The position numbers and the translations under genes are program-made. The notes under the pieces are model-generated. The model was not told where the DNA came from, did no database searches, and saw only the letters and a list, made by a program, of their open reading frames with translations. From positions 1,798,001-1,862,000 of the forward strand of contig CAKKNE010000006.1 in assembly GCA_918797485.1 (NCBI GenBank): a stretch of DNA of 64,000 nt, written 5' to 3'. Shown here one piece after another: positions 1 to 10,634 of this stretch (positions are counted from its first letter, which is position 1; the number at the start of each line of letters is the position of its first letter). Source of the stretch: Pelagomonas calceolata. Taxonomy: Eukaryota > Sar > Pelagophyceae > Pelagomonadales > Pelagomonadaceae.

Positions 1-240
1 CGCAGGTTCGACAAACTATCGCCGAAATGACGAATGTCGAACCTACCAACTATATATTAACATTCGCAGTCCGTAGGTTCGACAAACTATCGCCGAAGTG
101 ACATTCGACGAGTTAACCAGGTAATTGTCGAATGTCGAACCTACCAACTATATATTTAACATTCACAGTCCGTAGGTTCGGCATACTATCGCCGAAATGA
201 CAAGTGGCGGGTTTATCAGGTAATTTCGTATTATATAAAT
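1..240. repeat. Tandem foldback repeat, three copies
   Basis: Three diverged copies of one unit begin near 1, 72 and 171. Each starts with a GTAGGTTCGAC-like word followed by a conserved ACTATCGCCGAA block. The first two end with the inverse word GTCGAACCTAC, an AT-rich ACTATATATT stretch and an AACATTC tail. The first copy is shorter than the second, and the third is truncated after about 60 bases. The inverse words let each unit fold back on itself. The array runs off the left edge of the window, so its true size is unknown. Confidence 0.75.
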
Positions 241-255
241 CAGGTTAGCCGCGCG

Positions 256-320
256 GGTTTTCGTAACGTGCGGGTTAGGGTTCGCGTCCGGGTTAGGGTT
301 GCGTAACGTGCGGGTTAGGT
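256..320 (+). repeat. Degenerate telomere-like GGGTTAGGG words
   Basis: Within about 65 bases the words GGGTTAGGGTT, GGGTTAGGGTT and GGGTTAGG recur, separated by CGCGTCC and GCGTAACGTGC spacers; the GTAACGTGC spacer itself is repeated. TTAGGG is a common eukaryotic telomere repeat. Here it is not a pure array, so this is either an interstitial telomere-like relic or a subtelomeric repeat built around the same word. Confidence 0.5.
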
Positions 321-326
321 TTTATA

Positions 327-354
327 CGAGCTGGACCTTTAAAGGTCCAGCTCG
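327..354. repeat. Perfect 28-bp palindrome
   Basis: The two halves CGAGCTGGACCTTT and AAAGGTCCAGCTCG are exact reverse complements with no spacer. It lies directly after the telomere-like words. It could form a cruciform or be a protein-binding dyad; nothing nearby decides between these. Confidence 0.8.
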
Positions 355-360
355 CCATTG

Positions 361-1088
361 CTCTCTGATAGTGTACTACCAGTAACTTGAGGTAATTAAT
401 AGATAGATAAACAAATAACATGCCAGTGAAATTGAAACTTGAAGTAAAGAAGGACCCGGGCACGGGGACCGTGACGCTTCCCCTCTGGGCAACCCCGCGG
501 CGGCCCCCGATGCGCCCCTGACGCTGCCGCGGTATTTCGGTTCAATACGGCCTTACGTCGCACCCTAAAACTGTATCCTTGCCTCTCCATACATCAGAGA
601 TATGAGGTCCGGAAATCGGCATAGCTCCCCCACAGCTGGTAGTATTAGTCTTGTTGGAACCGTGACCCTCTGTATGATCGATAGACCGCCTCCTAAAACT
701 TCTTCTGCCGCAGACCGCGTCTCCAGCGGACCCCATCTTGTTGAGCTTTAGTTGAACTGTATGAAACCGTTGTTGCGGGCTGAAATAGAACATTAGGCAG
801 AGGAGTGGACACAAGCGAGCCAAAGTAATGCGTTAGCCGTCGAGCGGCACGCGGGTTCGTGTCGTTCCGCCTCGAACTTGAAAACGAACTCAGCCTGAGC
901 CTGCCAGTAAGGCGCTTGAAGGGACTCGGATTTGCTCGGACAATCGGGAGGTCCGGCCACAGAGTACACGCCTCCTCTTCCTATGCAGCCTTTCGGGTGG
1001 CCTTGGCGCATCAAAACGGAACCCTGGTAATCAAATTTATACCCAACATTATTTTGGCCCTTACTATGTTTTTGGTTGTATCCGCTGA
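361..1088. other. Intergenic, no supported gene
   Basis: Short open frames on both strands overlap one another and have no recognisable domain. The stretch carries several of the recurrent intergenic words, for example TGCCAGTG at 421 and ACCGTGAC near 469 and 656. Confidence 0.6.
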
Positions 1089-1129
1089 TACCTACGGTAC
1101 TTGCTGGTACCGTAGGTACCGCAGTACCA
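1089..1129. promoter_or_regulatory. GGTACC/TACCGTAGGTA cluster upstream of CYFIP gene
   Basis: Contains TACCTACGGTAC (1089-1100), GGTACCGTAGGTACC (1106-1120) and GCAGTACC, about 80 bases before the ATG at 1207. The same palindromic words recur just upstream of six or more other genes here, so I read it as a candidate promoter element. This is inference from position only. Confidence 0.5.
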
Positions 1130-1206
1130 GTATTGCGAGGTATGGAGAGGTATATGTAAGAAAGAATTGCGGCTGTTTTATGCATGCGTTGCGTTCGTAA
1201 TTAGGC

Positions 1207-4200
1207 ATGGATCAGCGATTGAGTGCAATCTCTGACCTGGGAAAGATATGGGTGACCGAGGCACATGTTCTTTCGATGTACTCGATGGTCGAGCATGGCC
1301 CAAAAATTCAGTCCCATGCTACCGGATTAGAGCTAGCAATGCTGTCCGGTACAAATTCTATCCAATTCCAGGATCATATCGGCCTACAGACAGAACTTGC
1401 TGAAGAGACTATCGCGACCGCAGGGATGGAGGCATTAGTCGTGGAAGGATTAGAACACATTAAGATGTTGTACACATTCAGGAGTGTGGGACGCGCAGTG
1501 CCAGTGGTAAATAATTTGAGTATAGAGAATAAGTACAAGTTGGACCTGGAGACGTTTCAAGTGCTGACTCCACAAATCGAGAAGATCAAACGCTTTATGG
1601 AATTTCAGGAGAGATGCATCGCAATGCTTTTGCAAAGCATGCAGGACCTTGCGATCAAACAGGTCCGCGGGAATAATACTGACCGCCACTACAATGCAAT
1701 TACAAAGTTAATGGATCTACTTCAAAAATTAGACAACCTCAAAGACATTAAAGCCTCACTGACAACTGATTTCTCTCGTTACAACCGTGTGTTGCAAGTA
1801 TTGCGAATGGACTTGCCTAATGGAGATAGTCTTGCCCGGGAGAAGCACAAACTGCAACTATTTTTATCTAACTTCAAATATTCAAACTCGCTTATCCTTA
1901 ATAATTTAAGAGACGCCTTGAAGCGAATTCCCAATCATGAACTCGTGCTGATAGATATTCTTCAACAAAATGTCGAGTTTATCGAGAATGGCCGCTATGT
2001 GCTTCTAGACGAGAAGTACCGGTTAGTACGGTCATTGCCGCGGCTTATGCTGCTAATTGATGGGGACCTGGGTGATAGCGTAAAAAGTGTGAACGTATTT
2101 AAGGACAGGCGTATAAGTCTCACTCCGCTCCAGTCTATTTTTAGAGCCTATCCAGTTGTTCCAGAGTGTGGGGACATGTCGATGACCATGCTTATTATCC
2201 TTCAGCGATCCCCCCATTGGGATGCTAGTATGGAGATAAGTTGGGGCGGCAACGCTGACCGGAGAATTGTCGCTCATTACTCACTACCGTCTCAGTGGAG
2301 CAGAATCAAGTTGCAGCACCAAGAATATATGCCGTACTTGGCGCAAACACTAACTGAGGTAGCAACTTATCTCTTCAAGAAAGACACTGCCACTGCAAAA
2401 TATGCAGCCTTTGTGTCGAAGATGGTATTCGATGGCTTTAAGCTGTTGCAGTCCTGGACCTGTGCCGTGCTCGAGTCCTACCATTGGAAGCTAACACATC
2501 CCTGCGCCGCAGCTATCATTACTAAGTTAGATAAGCAATCAGATCACCCCTATGAGCTTGCAATTCGATACAACTATTCTCCACGGGAACTTGGGGTTCT
2601 TGTGGACATAATCTCGATGATCAAATCGCTGACCTCAATGCTGACTCAAGCGGAGGCTCATGTCGCCCCCTACATCCGACTTCATATCCACCACAAAATA
2701 CAGCAATTTTCAGCAGGAGGGCTAGTACCTCCGTTGCATCGTGCGCATAAGCGAAAACGCGCAATAATCAATCCCCTTCTAAAACTACGACGCTTAGTCA
2801 GCGACTGGCCCAAAAATATTGAGCCAATCACGGACTATATATATTACTCCAGACAGGATGGCAGAGTTGAACCTACACACACAGCCCGTGTTGTTGGTCC
2901 AACATTTACACAGCTTCGACTTTTGCGGACCATGGTGCGCGCCATGTATGATCCGAGAAATCAGCTCCGTGTTCAATTTTTTTCCAAGAAGGACTTAGAG
3001 AAAGAAGATTTGCAGCTTATGGATTATTTCTACTGCGAGTCATTGTGCTTTCAATATTTACTCAACTATACAGGCACCTTAACCTCAAACTCCGACCTGG
3101 GCGACCTTTGGTATCGGGAGTTTTACCTTGAACTATCTGGGGAGGTACAATTTGCAATTGAACTTTCACTTGCATGGATTCTCGCGGAGCATGTAATTAC
3201 AGACCAGCACAAGTCGATGCCTCTGGTTGAAAATATCTTGTATACACTAGACACCTACAATGACGCAGCTCACCGGAGCATAAGTGTTCTTTCCCAGCGC
3301 TTCCTGTACGATGAGATAGAGGCAGAAGTTAATTTAATCTTCGACCAAATTGTCTTTCTGGTGTCCGACCATGTGTACTCCTATTACACAAAAATGGTGG
3401 GATTGAGGCACGTTGATGCACCACACCACGAACGTTTGCATCCAACTCTAAAGTGCGCTGATGTGCCTGCTGCTCAGAGGTATCACGTGCCAATATCACA
3501 GCGAAATACTCACGTCCTTGGCCGGATTATTGACCTTAACTTTTTAATCGCGCATCACGTCAACGGGAAGTTTTATGATGACCTTGACTACTGTGCGAAG
3601 AAACTTGAAGCAAGTGATTTATCTCAAGTGTTGGACTACCAAAAAGCCATTCGTGTCGTGCGTGAGACCCACGAATTACTCGACGAGCATCTTGAACTAG
3701 ATCCATTCGTTAAAATCATTACCACAGTAGATGAAGCTGTGGGACCAACAGCGTTTGCAGGAAGAGCCTTAATGCATATTCTCGCATGCCTGGTGACTGA
3801 CGTCTTCCCAAATTACTCTTACAATGGGTTTACAAGAAGATTTGTGATATCATCACTTGCGGATATTCCCCGACGTAGACACCCAAACCCCAGCTATGAT
3901 CATTCCACCTTTTGCGCCCCACCCAAGCACGTCTGCGAAAATGCAACTAAGCTTCATAGGAGCTTCATAGGAATGGTTCATATTGAGGCAATTATATGCA
4001 CTCTCGGGGTTGTTGGGATACCCTTACTTACAAAAAGTCTATTGCAATTCGTCAAAGAACAACTCGAGAATACCCTTACTTATCTTTACGCAATTATCAA
4101 AGGATTTCCGCCATGGAACTATAACATGATGTATGGACCCACCACTTGCTTCAGACACTTAGAGGCAGTACTACAAAATTTCGTTCATGCGGGTGTGGAC

Positions 4201-4926
4201 TTGAGACCTGAAGTTTTTCAGGCTTTTAAGGAGGTCGGTAATACAATTTGCTTCATCATGGATCTCTCGAATGTGCTGGATTGGCTAAGTTTGCGTGGGC
4301 AATTATGTGCACTTCGGTTTACCACTTTCAAGTTTCCCACCAAAACTACTCTCAACTCCACACTGGACTCGACTCAGCAATTTTACGCTTCATTGGGCCA
4401 GCTCTCCTGTGGAGCTCTCGCTCATCTTGGTGAGCTAACTAAGTCACTTCAAACGGCGCATATCCTTGAAAGCCACATTTTTGATTTGAATGCCACGCGC
4501 AACTTTTACCATATTTGGTCTTTACTCTCGCTCTCTTTTGGACTTTCTGGGCATGAAGAGAATCATAACCTGGTATCTGACGATGAACAGTTCGGCCACG
4601 GATTTTTTGTTGCGGGCGCTGTGCTCATACATTTCCTTGGACAGGTCGAACTATTCTATGCATGTGATTTCTCTAGCCAATTAAGTAGGATCAAAGCTCT
4701 AGAAGTTTCTTCTCCCTTGCAAATCACCCAGGGGGCTTTCTCAACCGTCCAGTTTGTCAAAACAAAGTCGAATCATGCAAAGGTTTACAACATGTTTTTT
4801 TCCCTATTGAGGGTCCATGCGATCGAGACAACTCATGATCACGATCTGCATTTTCTGCCTCCGACTTCTCATGATTTATTATGCGGGGTATCCAACGTCC
4901 ACATAAGGCCAACGCCTACAACCTAA
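1207..4926 (+). CDS. CYFIP: CYFIP/Sra-1 (PIR121) homologue, WAVE complex subunit
   Basis: Single-exon 1239-residue protein, matching the roughly 1250 residues of animal CYFIP1/2. Colinear family landmarks include the N-terminal DUF1394 region (about residues 125-300), with the RFMEFQERCIAMLL, DFSRYNRVLQVLRM and LPRLMLLIDG segments, and the C-terminal FragX_IP region ending in LGQVELFYACDFSSQLSRI. In the family this subunit binds active Rac and, with NAP1, HSPC300, Abi and SCAR/WAVE, holds the regulator of Arp2/3 actin nucleation inactive until signalled, at the plasma membrane. The ATG at 1207 is the first in frame and gives a family-length N terminus. No introns are needed, unlike many neighbours. 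A palindromic GGTACC cluster lies about 80 bases upstream. Identification is by recognised similarity over the whole length. Confidence 0.92.
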   Translation: MDQRLSAISDLGKIWVTEAHVLSMYSMVEHGPKIQSHATGLELAMLSGTNSIQFQDHIGLQTELAEETIATAGMEALVVEGLEHIKMLYTFRSVGRAVPVVNNLSIENKYKLDLETFQVLTPQIEKIKRFMEFQERCIAMLLQSMQDLAIKQVRGNNTDRHYNAITKLMDLLQKLDNLKDIKASLTTDFSRYNRVLQVLRMDLPNGDSLAREKHKLQLFLSNFKYSNSLILNNLRDALKRIPNHELVLIDILQQNVEFIENGRYVLLDEKYRLVRSLPRLMLLIDGDLGDSVKSVNVFKDRRISLTPLQSIFRAYPVVPECGDMSMTMLIILQRSPHWDASMEISWGGNADRRIVAHYSLPSQWSRIKLQHQEYMPYLAQTLTEVATYLFKKDTATAKYAAFVSKMVFDGFKLLQSWTCAVLESYHWKLTHPCAAAIITKLDKQSDHPYELAIRYNYSPRELGVLVDIISMIKSLTSMLTQAEAHVAPYIRLHIHHKIQQFSAGGLVPPLHRAHKRKRAIINPLLKLRRLVSDWPKNIEPITDYIYYSRQDGRVEPTHTARVVGPTFTQLRLLRTMVRAMYDPRNQLRVQFFSKKDLEKEDLQLMDYFYCESLCFQYLLNYTGTLTSNSDLGDLWYREFYLELSGEVQFAIELSLAWILAEHVITDQHKSMPLVENILYTLDTYNDAAHRSISVLSQRFLYDEIEAEVNLIFDQIVFLVSDHVYSYYTKMVGLRHVDAPHHERLHPTLKCADVPAAQRYHVPISQRNTHVLGRIIDLNFLIAHHVNGKFYDDLDYCAKKLEASDLSQVLDYQKAIRVVRETHELLDEHLELDPFVKIITTVDEAVGPTAFAGRALMHILACLVTDVFPNYSYNGFTRRFVISSLADIPRRRHPNPSYDHSTFCAPPKHVCENATKLHRSFIGMVHIEAIICTLGVVGIPLLTKSLLQFVKEQLENTLTYLYAIIKGFPPWNYNMMYGPTTCFRHLEAVLQNFVHAGVDLRPEVFQAFKEVGNTICFIMDLSNVLDWLSLRGQLCALRFTTFKFPTKTTLNSTLDSTQQFYASLGQLSCGALAHLGELTKSLQTAHILESHIFDLNATRNFYHIWSLLSLSFGLSGHEENHNLVSDDEQFGHGFFVAGAVLIHFLGQVELFYACDFSSQLSRIKALEVSSPLQITQGAFSTVQFVKTKSNHAKVYNMFFSLLRVHAIETTHDHDLHFLPPTSHDLLCGVSNVHIRPTPTT

Positions 4927-6540
4927 AGATCGTCAATCATGTACCTGTTGCCCGTCACCGAGTCACCATATTGTGAATAGAGTAGATTAGATCAGGAGGT
5001 TGTGCGCGGCAGGAGACAGAGAGCCGGATTCATAGGTAACTATGGTGGATGGTCAGGAAGCACTTACAGCTTCACCGGCACTTTCGGACTAGAAGTTATG
5101 ACTGAAGTAAAATAACCCACCCCACCAGAGCTTGGGTTCTCAGGGATGAGTAGTCCCAGTCTATATAGCCCAACTGTGATATTCTTCTACTGGCGGGCGC
5201 GGCAATGCTATGCTTCCTCCCGCATGGCGCCTAAACTAGATGTCTAAAACCGTCTGCTACAGCCCCAAAACAAGTCGAACTAAGTTTTGTGGTCGTCTGA
5301 GGGGAGCTACCTATACACGAATTTACTTTTAACTTTGGACGATGTCAGCTGAGATGTGCTTGCGTCTAGTGTTGGCGGTAGTACATAGAATCTTGCCTCA
5401 TCCTGACGGGTGGATACAAAGATGTATCTTCTGAGTCCGTCCAAAAAATTAATAGGCGCACTGAGTAGTGGATTTAGCCTGGGGCGGCCAGGGGGTGGCG
5501 AGCGGCTTGTACGTGCTCTGCCTCCACCCCTGCCAAACGCCACCGGTCACGCGAAGTGGATTCTTCATCATGAGGCCGTGTGCCGCCCAGTGGAACAGAG
5601 GCGGTAGGAGTGACGTGATCATCATTGTCAGTTATGGTGGACTGCCTTCCCTGAGAGACAACAAAGACGAGAGATCAACCATAAGGCATCTCCCAAGTTG
5701 ACATTTGCGCTCTACTAGTAGATCATCATGATGCTGTGGCCGCTCCGGGCCCTACTGAAGCCTGCCTGGCTGGCACGGCAGAAGGCTACAGTCCCCGGGT
5801 TACCAACTTCGCGTTGCTAGAGCGTGCGCGGACTAGGCGCCGCGCAACTGACCTTAATTTTTGAAAAATACAAAGAGTCCAGGCCAACTCCGATTGGAAC
5901 TCAAGTTGAACCTCAGTTTACTTCAAAAAAGCAGAGTGCCAGTGCCAGTGCCGGCAGTGGACTCGGATGGCGCCCGACGTCTCTAGATGAAGGGCCGGAA
6001 CTCACCCGAATCCGCCACTGTAGCACGCATCCCTCCGTGTTCTCAGGGCCAGTCTGGTGCTAACCGTGACTCTAGGTTGCCATTTACCTGAGGGGTTTTT
6101 TACCCCTGGCGCCGCCCGGGGTTAATAACCCGGGTAATTACCGGTCAGTACGGGTAATTTACCCCAGAATCTTATAGAGGGGTAGGGGAGGGGGCCTCAC
6201 GGGCCACTGGCGCGGGCCTGGGCCGCGCCGGGCCACATGACTTGGTACTTGCCTTGGCGCACCTGTACGTATCCAAAAGCTCAACGGGCTGCTTGCGCCC
6301 ATCCGCTCGTCCGGAGGGGTCTTCGCTAATCTCACTAAACGGGTTTAGTCGAAAACCCGTCGGGTTATTGGGCGGGTTGGATCCCAGGTTAACCCCCCGG
6401 TTATGCACAAGTGAAGTCATAAGTGAGGCACCAGGGTAACCTGAACTGCATGTAGGCACTGGTGTTTAGAAGGAAGGCGCAGTCATTTGTATCCTAGCAT
6501 TACCGTGACGAGTCCACCCCGGGCGGCCCGGGGCGGGGAG
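4927..6540. other. Intergenic, GC-rich, no supported gene
   Basis: Follows the CYFIP stop. Open frames are short, mutually overlapping and without recognisable domains. A triplet of TGCCAG words occurs at 5937-5958, and 6100-6180 holds repeated CCGGGTAATTACC-like words. No tRNA or ncRNA signature was seen. Confidence 0.6.
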
Positions 6541-7012
6541 TAGTCACTGAGTATAGGGAAAATGTATACTTTATGTCCCATTCTGACGAATGAGCCATAA
6601 AATATACTTTTTCCATTTTTTAGAAATCCGACATAAAAACCATCCCCCCTTTTTTACCAACTAATAAAAAATATGTCAAAAAAACTTCAAGTTGACTCCG
6701 AGTCGGAACTGACATAAAAATCGCCAAATATTTTACCGTTGGCATTAGTAGTATAGACGAAACGTATAGTATTAGTCCCCCGCCTAACGGCGTGGAACGA
6801 ATTCCCTACATTTCGTGGGGAGGGACATATAGTATACGTTCTTTTTTTGACTCGGACATATTTTTTATTAGCCTGAGTTAGTTCAAGTTGCCAGTGGAAA
6901 AAAAGGGGGGATGGTTTTTATGTCGGATTTCTAAAAAATGGAAAAAGTATATTTTATGGCTCATCCGAAGGATGGGAAATAAAGTATACATTTTCCCTAT
7001 ACTACTCGTCTT
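6541..7012. mobile_element. Inverted-repeat (MITE-like) element, copy 1
   Basis: Two long arms, about 6549-6665 and 6893-7008, are near-perfect reverse complements: both carry AAAATGTATACTTTAT, GAGCCATAAAATATAC, TTCCATTTTTTAGAAATCC and GACATAAAAACCATCCCCCC (second arm on the other strand). The centre (about 6745-6840) has a small hairpin around CCGCCTAACGGCG. No coding frame links the arms, so this would be a non-autonomous foldback or MITE-type element of about 470 bp. No target-site duplication could be settled by eye. A related partial copy lies at 9990-10310. Confidence 0.65.
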
Positions 7013-7162
7013 GCATCAATGCTGCCCGTGGCAATCCCAAGCCCGGCTAAACATCCGCATTTCGCCAAAAGAGTCTCTGTTGCACGACTTATGCGGGCTG
7101 TGCCCCAGCCCCCGCCAGCAGTTCAGCACCATCCTTGTGGAAACTCAACTCGCCCGCCGAGA

Positions 7163-8648
7163 TTATTTCGCCAATTTTGGTCTTCTGGCCTCGTCACAGG
7201 AATCCATGGTGGCAGAGAGATCCTCTATGTTTTCCTGCAGCAGCGACGATAGACCCTTAGCAGAAGGCGATGGGTAGGGGCGTGAGGACGCGACTTTCCA
7301 TAGATATCTGAGAAACGGAGGGTGGTAAGGGTCTTTTTCGTCGTCGGCATCGCCCAAGTCAATGCCTTGTGTAGTGTCATTTCCATCGAGCGCGCCTAAA
7401 ATTTGCATGTCGTTGATACTCAGCGCCCCGGCGCATGCTATCTCGTGCCGCGCGGCGGGCGTGTATGCGTGCAGCGGGTCTCGAACCCAGGAATCTGGTG
7501 TTACAACCTGCGCGAGTTGTCGACTACGAGACATCATCCATGAAGCCCTTTCTTTCCCCGAGCAGCCGCCGATGGTGTACCGCCAGCGAGCCCCAGGTGC
7601 CAAGCGTCTGATCGATGGTGCGCCGGCTGCGACGGGCGGCGCAAGATGACCATGCCAGACGAGCGCCTCGGAACTTGCGCGGCGCGCAGCTGTCGCGTCG
7701 CCGTTGCGAGCGAGCGTATGGAGCCGCTCAACGTCGGCGGCGAGACCTGCGGGATATAGTCGCGGCCGACCATAGTAATGGCGCAGGCGGTGGCGATTGC
7801 GTGCGATGCGAAGCCTGTGCGCATAATTGATCAAAGCAGATTGCCGCGACGGACGCGATGGTACGCGAGTGGGTCGCAACGGTAGCTGAAACTCTGGGGA
7901 CGCGCAAATCGAGGTCGTTCGTCTCGCATCCACGCGGGACTGACTCCGCCTCGGAATCAGTCTCGTCCTCCCAACACCTACATAAGCTCATGACGCCTTA
8001 CTTCGCATCACGACCGGCGGTTGTTCCCAGGGCCGTTCGAGGACAGATTCTTTTCAACTTCAACACGGCCTGGCGCCGCTCGACGGCGCGCCGTGCGCCC
8101 TCTCGGAGTGCCGCTCGCCGCGCGCGCATTTGACAGCACGCGTGCATTGCGATGTCAATTCCGCCGCTGCCTATTGCCGCTACGCTGCTACCGCAAGCCT
8201 TGGGTGCACGTAGGCGCCGCCGCGTATTCCCGATAACTGCTAGTGCCTCGCCTATCGTGACGCGGCGCAGGAGCTTCGCCACGTACACCCGAACTTTATT
8301 CACTGCGCGTACTCGCAGCGTCGCCGCCTCGACCCGGCGCCGCGCATTCGCGCGACGCGATGCGGTGTGCGGCCGATCTGCACCACCACGGCTCAGCCGC
8401 ATTGACGCTGAGACTGACATCTTCGGCGCTTTACTGAGCGCAGAAACTTCATGGTCGTGCCCTCTCTCATTACCCGCCCGGGCCCCGCTGGGCTCGGAGA
8501 TGGTGCAAGCTACCAGCTTGTACAAGCTCGCGAGCTTGTACTTTCTTGTAATGGGTGTATCTACGGTACTACAGGATCTACAGGTTCGTACTGAAAGTGC
8601 AATCAGGGGGGGGGTCTGCCAGTGAAATTTTGACAGATCACGGCGCAT
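7163..8648 (-). CDS. Possible gene, product unknown
   Basis: Two long frames on the minus strand, 8648-7998 (216 residues) and 7933-7163 (256 residues), could be exons of one gene. The downstream frame has protein-like composition near its end: a mixed hydrophobic/acidic run around GIDLGDADDEKDPYHPPF and a short Ser/Leu-rich tail. The upstream frame is Arg/Ala-rich, which GC-rich noncoding DNA also produces. I saw no recognisable domain. The segment ALINYAHRL recalls a motif of Mediator subunit 4, but the surrounding sequence does not hold up that reading. No joining intron could be defined, and a competing frame at 7991-7728 looks equally codable. Treat as unproven. Confidence 0.22.
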
Positions 8649-9989
8649 ACATACGTCACGGTAGCCCTGTAGTGTGGATTTTCATAAAATAAGGGGGCTC
8701 CTTGCGACAAAGGCCCGGGGGGGGGGACTCGGGACTCAGCCTCAGCCTGCCACTGCCACTGCCACTGCCACCGCCGCCGCCGCGCCGCCGCCGCCCGGCC
8801 CGGCCGCCGCCGCCGCCGACCCCCTTACCATCTTGGCCACATTTACGGTTCCCGCCCCGATTTCGGTTGCCGTGAGGCTCCGCAGGGTTTGGTATCGTAG
8901 CGCAGCTCCGATTGTGGCTTCTAAAGGGTTGCACTTGTCCTCAGTCCCAAAAGTCGTCGATTTATTTATGTCGCCGCGTACGCCGAGAACCTCGAATCGG
9001 TCTCTCGCGACGCTAAGACGGCCACTAGATACGCCAAGATGACCGTAGCTTCGCCCGGTCGTACCAGGATAGCAGCCGCGCGGAGGGCAGCTTCTGCGCA
9101 CGCCCGGCGAGATTTTGTGCGTAGGTGGGGATTCGACTGTAGCTGGATCTTGGCGCTACGTGCGTCTTTTTTTATGCTGAAAAGCGGAGTATCCCGCATT
9201 TCAGGGCGCTCGGGCAGCCCAAGTGATGCACCTGCTTCAAGTATACGATACGGCTCAATTGCGCTCGCATCGTGTGGGGGCCCATGTGTATAATATGCAA
9301 GAGTACTTGTATAAATTTATTAATTTTGTACCCGTCCCGGGACTGCGGGAGGGGTGGAGAGGCCACTGAAAGAGATGTTTCGCGTGCAGGCTCCGATCCT
9401 CATAATAGCAATTTTTAGCTAAAATTGCTAAACGTTTTTTCCGTCGTTCTCGGCCAATTTTGCGCCTGCGCGCAAAAAGAAAGCTGCCGAGGGCCGCTTG
9501 CAATGGAAATACACGTCTAGTAGGATCCCAAGGTTCAACTGAGACGTATCCAAGCACAACCCGTACTTGTATTGCCCGCCTAGGCTACTTCCCGGCCCAT
9601 CCTAGGGTCACGGTACTCCGATATCCCCTTACTAGTAGGGGGAAGTCGCCTCTCACTCCTAACTGTTATCATCCTGAGTCACTTTTATTGACGGACGTAA
9701 TTCCCCGTCACAAACCCCATCAAACATGGGAGAAACTATTTCGTTAGACGACTACACTACCGTGACGCTGCCGGGGAAATCCGGAGCTACCGTGACACAC
9801 TCTATTTCCCTATGCATCGCAGGTTATGGGCCCACGCTCTGCGTGGTGTCTAACGGAACTGTCCAGAGGCATTGAACAACCCTCCGGACGTTTTAAAACC
9901 TAACCTAAATCACTGGCATTACTAAGTTATAACTCAGGCTTGAAAACTTGAAACATCACTCAGGCTAAACGTTATTCAATTACCATCAG
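8649..9989. other. Intergenic, repeat-rich
   Basis: Includes a GCC-triplet run (about 8745-8820), a dispersed repeat described separately (about 8875-9220), an imperfect palindrome around TTTTTAGCTAAAA (about 9405-9432), and ACCGTGAC words near 9760 and 9791. Open frames here are GC-driven and overlapping; none is convincing. Confidence 0.6.
8875..9220. repeat. Dispersed repeat A, copy 1
   Basis: Shares an ordered series of words with 17955-18270: TATCGTAG, GCAGCTC, TGTGGCTTCT, AATCGGTCTCTCGCGACG, then GTAGCTT and CCGGTCGT. Its right part also matches 58565-58752: GCAGCTTCTGCGCACGCC, CGGCGAGATTTT, TTTTTTTATGCTGAAAA and GAGTAT.CCGCATTT. The match is interrupted and diverged, as expected of an old dispersed element. 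No coding frame is conserved among copies. Confidence 0.6.
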
Positions 9990-10310
9990 GCTCCGAGTCC
10001 CCCACGAAATGTAGGAAACTCGTTCCACGCCGTTAGGCGTGGGAACTAATTTTATACGTTCAAGTTTCGTCTATACTATTAACGAATATCACTGGCATGA
10101 TCCCCATTGATAGCCAACGGACAAAATATTCAAGTTTTGGCGATTTGTGTATCAGATTTTGACATAATTTTATTAGTTTGTAAGAAAAGGGGGGATGGTT
10201 TTTATGTCGGATTTCAAAAAAAATGGACATGTATATTTTATGGCTCATCCGTCAGCCTGAGGATCATGGCCCACTGGCAGGGAGGACATAAAGTATACAT
10301 TCCCCCCCCC
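9990..10310. mobile_element. Inverted-repeat element, copy 2 (partial, opposite orientation)
   Basis: Carries in order the inverse of the copy-1 centre (CCCCACGAAATGTAGGAA, CACGCCGTTAGGCGTG hairpin, GTTTCGTCTATAC) and then one terminal arm (GGGGGGATGGTTTTTATGTC, TATATTTTATGGCTCATCC, AAAGTATACATTCCCCC). The other arm is missing, so this copy is truncated or rearranged. Recurrent words CACTGGCA occur inside it at 10090 and 10272, apparently as later insertions or substitutions. Confidence 0.6.
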
Positions 10311-10634
10311 CGTGCAATCTGAGTCACGGTCAGGGCTGGCGGCCCGAACCACATATCGCAGACTTACTTAGGAGGCATAATACTGTCCCTGGGGGCCAGG
10401 CCGTAAATACGCGACTGATTGAGACGCGGCCTGGAAGTGGGTCGCGGGACTTCAACTTGACTCGGGATTCTCTTTTGCTACATTGTGTTGTAAAATGCTG
10501 TGCGCGTGTGCCTTTTGTCCTCTGCCGGTGATTTGAGTTTCCCTCAGGCAAAAATAGGTATTCTAAAGTTCTGATCCCATTCCACTCAATTTAATCAGCA
10601 GGTCCTTGTCAATTCTATTCTACTCTATTATAAA

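Noticed and set aside
1-240. CRISPR-like array
   Set aside because: Spacing is irregular, the repeats diverge and the surrounding genes are eukaryotic.
7455-7535. tRNA-like sequence on the minus strand with a GGTTCGAGACC B-box
   Set aside because: The B-box matches the consensus, but no acceptor stem pairs with the 3' side and the anticodon arm does not fold with a seven-base loop. A decayed tRNA-derived element remains possible.
7700-7860. Mediator subunit 4 (segment ALINYAHRL)
   Set aside because: Only one short motif fits; the flanking sequence is Arg-rich and the expected coiled coil is absent.
8656-9101. Overlapping open frames on both strands
   Set aside because: They run through a GCC-triplet repeat and dispersed repeat A, with no conserved frame in the other repeat copies.
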